From Pseudomonadota bacterium (lineage in GTDB: Bacteria > Pseudomonadota > Alphaproteobacteria > Rhizobiales > Hyphomicrobiaceae), in contig JAKAXS010000106.1 in NCBI GenBank assembly GCA_021816505.1, positions 1 through 8,117 on the forward strand: DNA of 8,117 nucleotides. Direction: 5' to 3'. This document shows positions 5,299 to 8,117 of the stretch, piece after piece. Within the stretch, counting starts at the first letter, position 1. Each line of letters opens with the position of its first letter. Under the pieces are notes generated by a model that was given only the letters and a program-made list of their open reading frames with translations, did no database searches and had not been told where the DNA came from. Both the position numbers and the translations under genes were made by a program.

Positions 5299-6156
5299 AT
5301 GCGGTTTGATAGATCGTCCAATCTGTGCGCCGGCCTTTGCGCTGCGCTGGCAGTGCTGTTCACGGCGAGCATCGCCACTGCGCAGAACAGCGATCGATAC
5401 GACGAGGGCGATCGCGGCCAGGATCGGTACGACGACCGCGGCGGCGACAGCTACTCTTCAAACCGTAGTTCAGGCCGTGACGACTCCTACCGCCCGCCCG
5501 CAGACGACTACGATCGTGCACCGCGCGACGAGAGTTATGGACGCAGCGGTCGCGGCGACAGCTTCTCCGGACGCGAGGGCGGCCGTGACTACGGCGACAG
5601 TTATTCGCCTCCGCGCGATTATGGCCGCAACGACGGCTATCCGGAACCCGAAGGTCCTCCTCCATCCCGCTCCCGTACCTACGAGCAGAGCGAAATCGTA
5701 GCCGCCGGCCACAGCTTCTTCGGCAGCGTAACGAAGGGCCTCGCAGGCGCCGTCGAATATGCGTTTAAGAGCCAGGGACGGCCGAACGGCTACATCCTGG
5801 GCGAGGACGCCGGTGGCGCATTCATGGTTGGTCTGCGCTATGGCGAGGGCCGGCTTTTCACCAAGGATGCCGGCAACCACAAGGTCTACTGGCAGGGCCC
5901 GTCGCTCGGCTACGACATGGGCGCGGAAGGCTCCAAGACCATGGTCCTGGTCTACAACATGCATGACCCATCGCAGATCTTCCATCGCTTCGGCGGCGCA
6001 GAAGGCTCAGCCTATCTCGTCGGCGGCGTCTCGGTGCAGTTCCAGGCTTACGATAACGTGACGCTGGCCGTCATCCGCTCCGGCGTCGGCGTCCGTCTTG
6101 GCGCGAACATCGGCTACTCGAAGTACAGCCGCTCGCCGACGTGGAACCCACTCTGA
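5299..6156 (+). CDS. eipA: EipA/DUF1134 periplasmic envelope-integrity protein with long disordered linker
   Basis: This 285-residue protein starts with a signal peptide (MRFDRSSNLC, hydrophobic core about 11-23) cleaved after ATA at residue 28. Residues 29-126 form a linker rich in Asp, Arg, Gly, Ser and Tyr, with D-S-Y/F-like words around 50, 62, 77, 87 and 100; it should be unfolded. Residues 127-285 are a DUF1134 domain: YEQSEIVAAGHSFFG, TMVLVYNMHDP near 214, RFGGAEGSAYLVGG at 230-243, then IRSGVGVRLGANIGY at 259-273 and a terminal TWNPL. In Brucella abortus, EipA is a small beta-barrel periplasmic protein needed for resistance to envelope stress and for virulence, and is controlled by CtrA. 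The linker makes this protein longer than that roughly 200-residue relative. GGAGGG at 5284-5289 precedes the ATG with 9 bases of spacing. Its position near chpT recalls the Brucella locus, with cysQ in between here. Confidence 0.92.
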   Translation: MRFDRSSNLCAGLCAALAVLFTASIATAQNSDRYDEGDRGQDRYDDRGGDSYSSNRSSGRDDSYRPPADDYDRAPRDESYGRSGRGDSFSGREGGRDYGDSYSPPRDYGRNDGYPEPEGPPPSRSRTYEQSEIVAAGHSFFGSVTKGLAGAVEYAFKSQGRPNGYILGEDAGGAFMVGLRYGEGRLFTKDAGNHKVYWQGPSLGYDMGAEGSKTMVLVYNMHDPSQIFHRFGGAEGSAYLVGGVSVQFQAYDNVTLAVIRSGVGVRLGANIGYSKYSRSPTWNPL

Positions 6157-6275
6157 GCTTTTCCGGAGCCGCGAAACCAGGTGTGCGCATCGCGCGCATC
6201 CCTGGCCGGAACACCTCACCAGGGCTGGCAGAACCGCGCCGGAGCGCTATGCTTGCTGTGAAATCACCGGCCCTG

Positions 6276-6307
6276 CAGCCGTAAACTGGCCGCACGGCTG
6301 TGCTTTT
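6276..6307 (+). terminator. Likely terminator of eipA
   Basis: CAGCCGT (6276-6282) pairs perfectly with ACGGCTG (6294-6300) across an 11-base loop, and TGC then TTTT (6304-6307) follows. It is about 120 bases past the eipA stop and 115 before the next gene. The loop is large and the T-run short, so termination may be weak. Confidence 0.45.
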
Positions 6308-6421
6308 GCGAAACGTGTTGCGGGCTCAAGCGTTTGATGCTTCTGCTGCTCCGTTTGCGGCGGCCGGTCCGGAGCGGCCAGTGCGGGACAAGAGTCGGGA
6401 AACGATGACAAGGGTGCACGA

Positions 6422-7909
6422 GTGATCACCATCGAAGCGGTCATGCTCGTGCTGCTCGGCTTCTGCATCGCCGCGCTGCTCGTATTCGTGGTCGCACCGT
6501 TCTTCGGCCGTCGTGCCGCGCGTTTGGCGACGGATGAGCTGCGTCGTGCCATGCCGCTGACGGAAGCCGAGATCCGCGCCGACAAGGATCGCCTGCGCGC
6601 CGAGTTCGCCATCACCATTCACAAGCTCGAGACCAAAGCCGAGCAGAGCGCGCTGGCAGCGGCGCGCCACATGGTCGAATTGAACCGCCGCGATGCCAGC
6701 ATCAGCGCACTCGAGGGCGAAGTGGCGCGTATGGGCACGTTCCTCGACGAACACGAGAACGCGCGGCGCGTCTTGGAGCAGACGATCACCGAACGCCTGC
6801 CCCGCGTCGAACACCGCCTGGGCGAAGCCAAGAAGCTGCTGTTCCAGCGCGATCGCGAATTGGCGCATCTGACCGACGCTTCCAACAAGCAGGGTCAGGC
6901 CCTGGAAGAGGCCAAGCAGATCAACGCGCAGCAGCGCGACGAGGTGCACCGCCTCAACGCCACGCTGGCCACGCGCGCCGCCCGCAATCGCGAAGCCCTT
7001 GTCGACCCGCGCTTCGACAGTGAAGTGGCCCTGCGATCCGAGATCGAATCGCTGCGCGCCAAGACGCGCGATCAATCGGCGCTCATCACACGGCTGCAGG
7101 GCGCCATGGCGTCGGCCGGAGTGACCGACGATCGTATCGCCGGGAAGACTGTGCCAGGCGCGGCAGCGACCGGCGATGCGACGGCGATGGAAACGGAGAT
7201 CGGCAATCTGCGGCGGGAACTGGCCGAGGCGGAACTCGCCCTTCGGTCTGTCCGCAACGCGGCCGAGGCCGGCCAGGCTGGCCAGTCGGCGCGCGAAGAC
7301 GAGTTGCGCAAGCTGAAGGCCGAGAACCAGGATCAGAATGCCGAGCTCGCGAATCTGCGCGCTTCGCTCAGCGTCTTCCGAAGCGCTGCCGACGACGACA
7401 AGACGATCGTCGAGAGCAAGATTGCCCTGAAGGCGCGGCTCAGTGCGCTGCAGGCTAAGGCAGACGAGCAAGTCACCACGATCCAGACGCTGCGCACCGA
7501 GATCGCCGCGGCAAACGACAAGCTCGCGCGCCAAGCCGCGCATTTCATGGACGAGATGCGCCGCCTCGGCGCCGGCACCCTGCCCGCGAGCGGCCCGCAA
7601 CGCCGGACCAGCTACGACGTCAAGCGCCCCACGCTGGCTGAGCGCATTTCGGCGCCACGACCGTTCGCTGCCAACGATCACGCGTCGGACAATGCCCAGG
7701 ACGCGCCGACAACCCCGTTCGGGTCGCGCGACGTGCCGGATACGGCGTCAGCTGACGGGGAGGCGAACGACGGCCTGGTGCGCCGCCTGGATCCTGTCGC
7801 GGGACCCTCGCCCGACGCCCCCCAGGCCGCAACCGCCGGCGATGCGGCCCGTCGGCCCGGTTTGCTGGAGCGTATCACCCGCCTGGAGAAGGGCACCGGC
7901 GCCGCCTAG
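6422..7909 (+). CDS. Membrane-anchored coiled-coil protein, uncharacterised
   Basis: This 495-residue protein has one N-terminal membrane segment (about residues 5-27) followed at once by RRAARLATDELRR, which predicts a cytoplasmic body. A conserved-looking block, MPLTEAEIRADKDRLRAEF, lies at 44-62. Residues 50-380 are almost all helix with abundant Glu, Lys, Arg, Ala and Leu, a long coiled coil interrupted by a Gly/Ala/Pro-bearing hinge near 232-256. The tail from about 385 is Pro/Ala/Asp-rich and disordered, except for RPTLAERIS at 402-410 and RPGLLERIT at 478-486, which are copies of one short motif. The start is GTG at 6422 with AAGGG at 6410-6414, seven bases away; an in-frame ATG at 6443 would cut into the membrane segment. 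The first 70 residues resemble Hyphomicrobiales hypothetical proteins I recall. It could be a scaffold or a polar or division-associated protein, but nothing in the sequence shows which. There is no ATPase motif, so it is not an SMC protein. Confidence 0.85.
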   Translation: MITIEAVMLVLLGFCIAALLVFVVAPFFGRRAARLATDELRRAMPLTEAEIRADKDRLRAEFAITIHKLETKAEQSALAAARHMVELNRRDASISALEGEVARMGTFLDEHENARRVLEQTITERLPRVEHRLGEAKKLLFQRDRELAHLTDASNKQGQALEEAKQINAQQRDEVHRLNATLATRAARNREALVDPRFDSEVALRSEIESLRAKTRDQSALITRLQGAMASAGVTDDRIAGKTVPGAAATGDATAMETEIGNLRRELAEAELALRSVRNAAEAGQAGQSAREDELRKLKAENQDQNAELANLRASLSVFRSAADDDKTIVESKIALKARLSALQAKADEQVTTIQTLRTEIAAANDKLARQAAHFMDEMRRLGAGTLPASGPQRRTSYDVKRPTLAERISAPRPFAANDHASDNAQDAPTTPFGSRDVPDTASADGEANDGLVRRLDPVAGPSPDAPQAATAGDAARRPGLLERITRLEKGTGAA

Positions 7910-8043
7910 CGCCCCAGGAAAGCAAGCGGCAATCTGTCCGGGCCTAAGCCCTGTCATCCCATTGTGCTACGCAATATGCTTCGCGCAGCCGCGGAACCCA
8001 CTCGTGCTTTCAAGAGTTTAGCGCGGAATGAGGAGCGCCCGAT

Positions 8044-8112
8044 ATGCTGCCACGTCTGCTGAAGCTCGCCGTGTTTCTGCCGTTCGCCGCTCTGATTCCG
8101 GCGACCGCTTGA
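8044..8112 (+). CDS. 22-codon signal-peptide-like ORF ending near the window edge
   Basis: ATG at 8044 is preceded by AGGAG at 8031-8035 with eight bases of spacing, the strongest ribosome binding site in this part of the window. The product is MLPRLLKLAVFLPFAALIPA plus TA: a basic start, a hydrophobic core and an Ala-x-Ala-like end, exactly a signal peptide. TGA at 8110-8112 then stops it, with only five bases left in the window. It may be a true tiny membrane peptide, a leader, or an exported protein broken by a nonsense or frameshift change. A frame starting at ATG 8028 stays open to the edge but its product (MRSARYAATSAEA) is not protein-like in an obvious way. Confidence 0.35.
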   Translation: MLPRLLKLAVFLPFAALIPATA

Positions 8113-8117
8113 AGATC

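Noticed and set aside
6185..6209. GC-rich inverted repeat (TGCGC/GCGCA) after eipA
   Set aside because: Short arms in highly GC-rich DNA and no T-run; the later hairpin at 6276-6307 is a better terminator.
6337..6408. 23-codon ORF (MLLLLRLRRPV...) before the coiled-coil gene
   Set aside because: No ribosome binding site and no plausible protein features beyond a few leucines; it lies just after the likely eipA terminator.
6326..7681. 451-residue open frame on the minus strand opposite the coiled-coil gene
   Set aside because: Its Leu/Arg/Gly composition is the complement of a Glu/Arg/Ala-rich coiled coil; the plus-strand protein has a membrane anchor, a good ribosome binding site and recognisable motifs.

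Overview
The window looks like chromosomal DNA of a GC-rich alphaproteobacterium, most likely of the order Hyphomicrobiales. The evidence is a ChpT-type phosphotransferase (a protein confined to alphaproteobacteria), an EipA/DUF1134 envelope protein, and two small or coiled-coil proteins that resemble uncharacterised Hyphomicrobiales families. I see no phage, transposon, CRISPR, tRNA or rRNA signature. Eight genes are well supported, with a ninth tiny ORF at the right edge.

Left part (1-1430, + strand): two small exported proteins. The first is about 110 residues with conserved-looking GPFDHGFFFDSG and GGDAPYM motifs. The second is about 228 residues, with a four-cysteine N-terminal domain and an Ala/Pro/Glu-rich tail holding a four-fold AAERAAA heptad repeat. 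Each is followed by a strong hairpin with a GCAA loop; the second has a T-run and looks like an intrinsic terminator.

Centre (1429-4083, - strand), read in the order chpT, receiver, fetA, fetB: a ChpT-like histidine phosphotransferase, a stand-alone CheY-like receiver, then an ABC ATPase and its membrane partner of the FetA/FetB (YbbL/YbbM, UPF0014) iron-export type. fetA and fetB overlap by ATGA. A near-match to the CtrA box lies upstream of the receiver gene, and the 253-bp gap upstream of chpT holds four GANTC (CcrM-type) sites.

Right part (4337-8117, + strand): a CysQ-type 3'(2'),5'-bisphosphate nucleotidase, divergent from chpT; then eipA with an unusually long Asp/Arg/Gly/Ser/Tyr-rich linker; a likely terminator; a 495-residue membrane-anchored coiled-coil protein with two copies of an LxERI motif at its C-terminus; and a 22-codon signal-peptide-like ORF with a strong ribosome binding site ending in TGA just before the window edge.

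The common theme is cell-cycle phosphorelay (ChpT feeds phosphate to CtrA and CpdR in known alphaproteobacteria) next to envelope maintenance (EipA, reported as CtrA-controlled in Brucella). No wholly new multi-gene system is evident. The most unusual points are the EipA linker, the heptad-repeat exported protein, the GANTC cluster and the truncated signal-peptide ORF.
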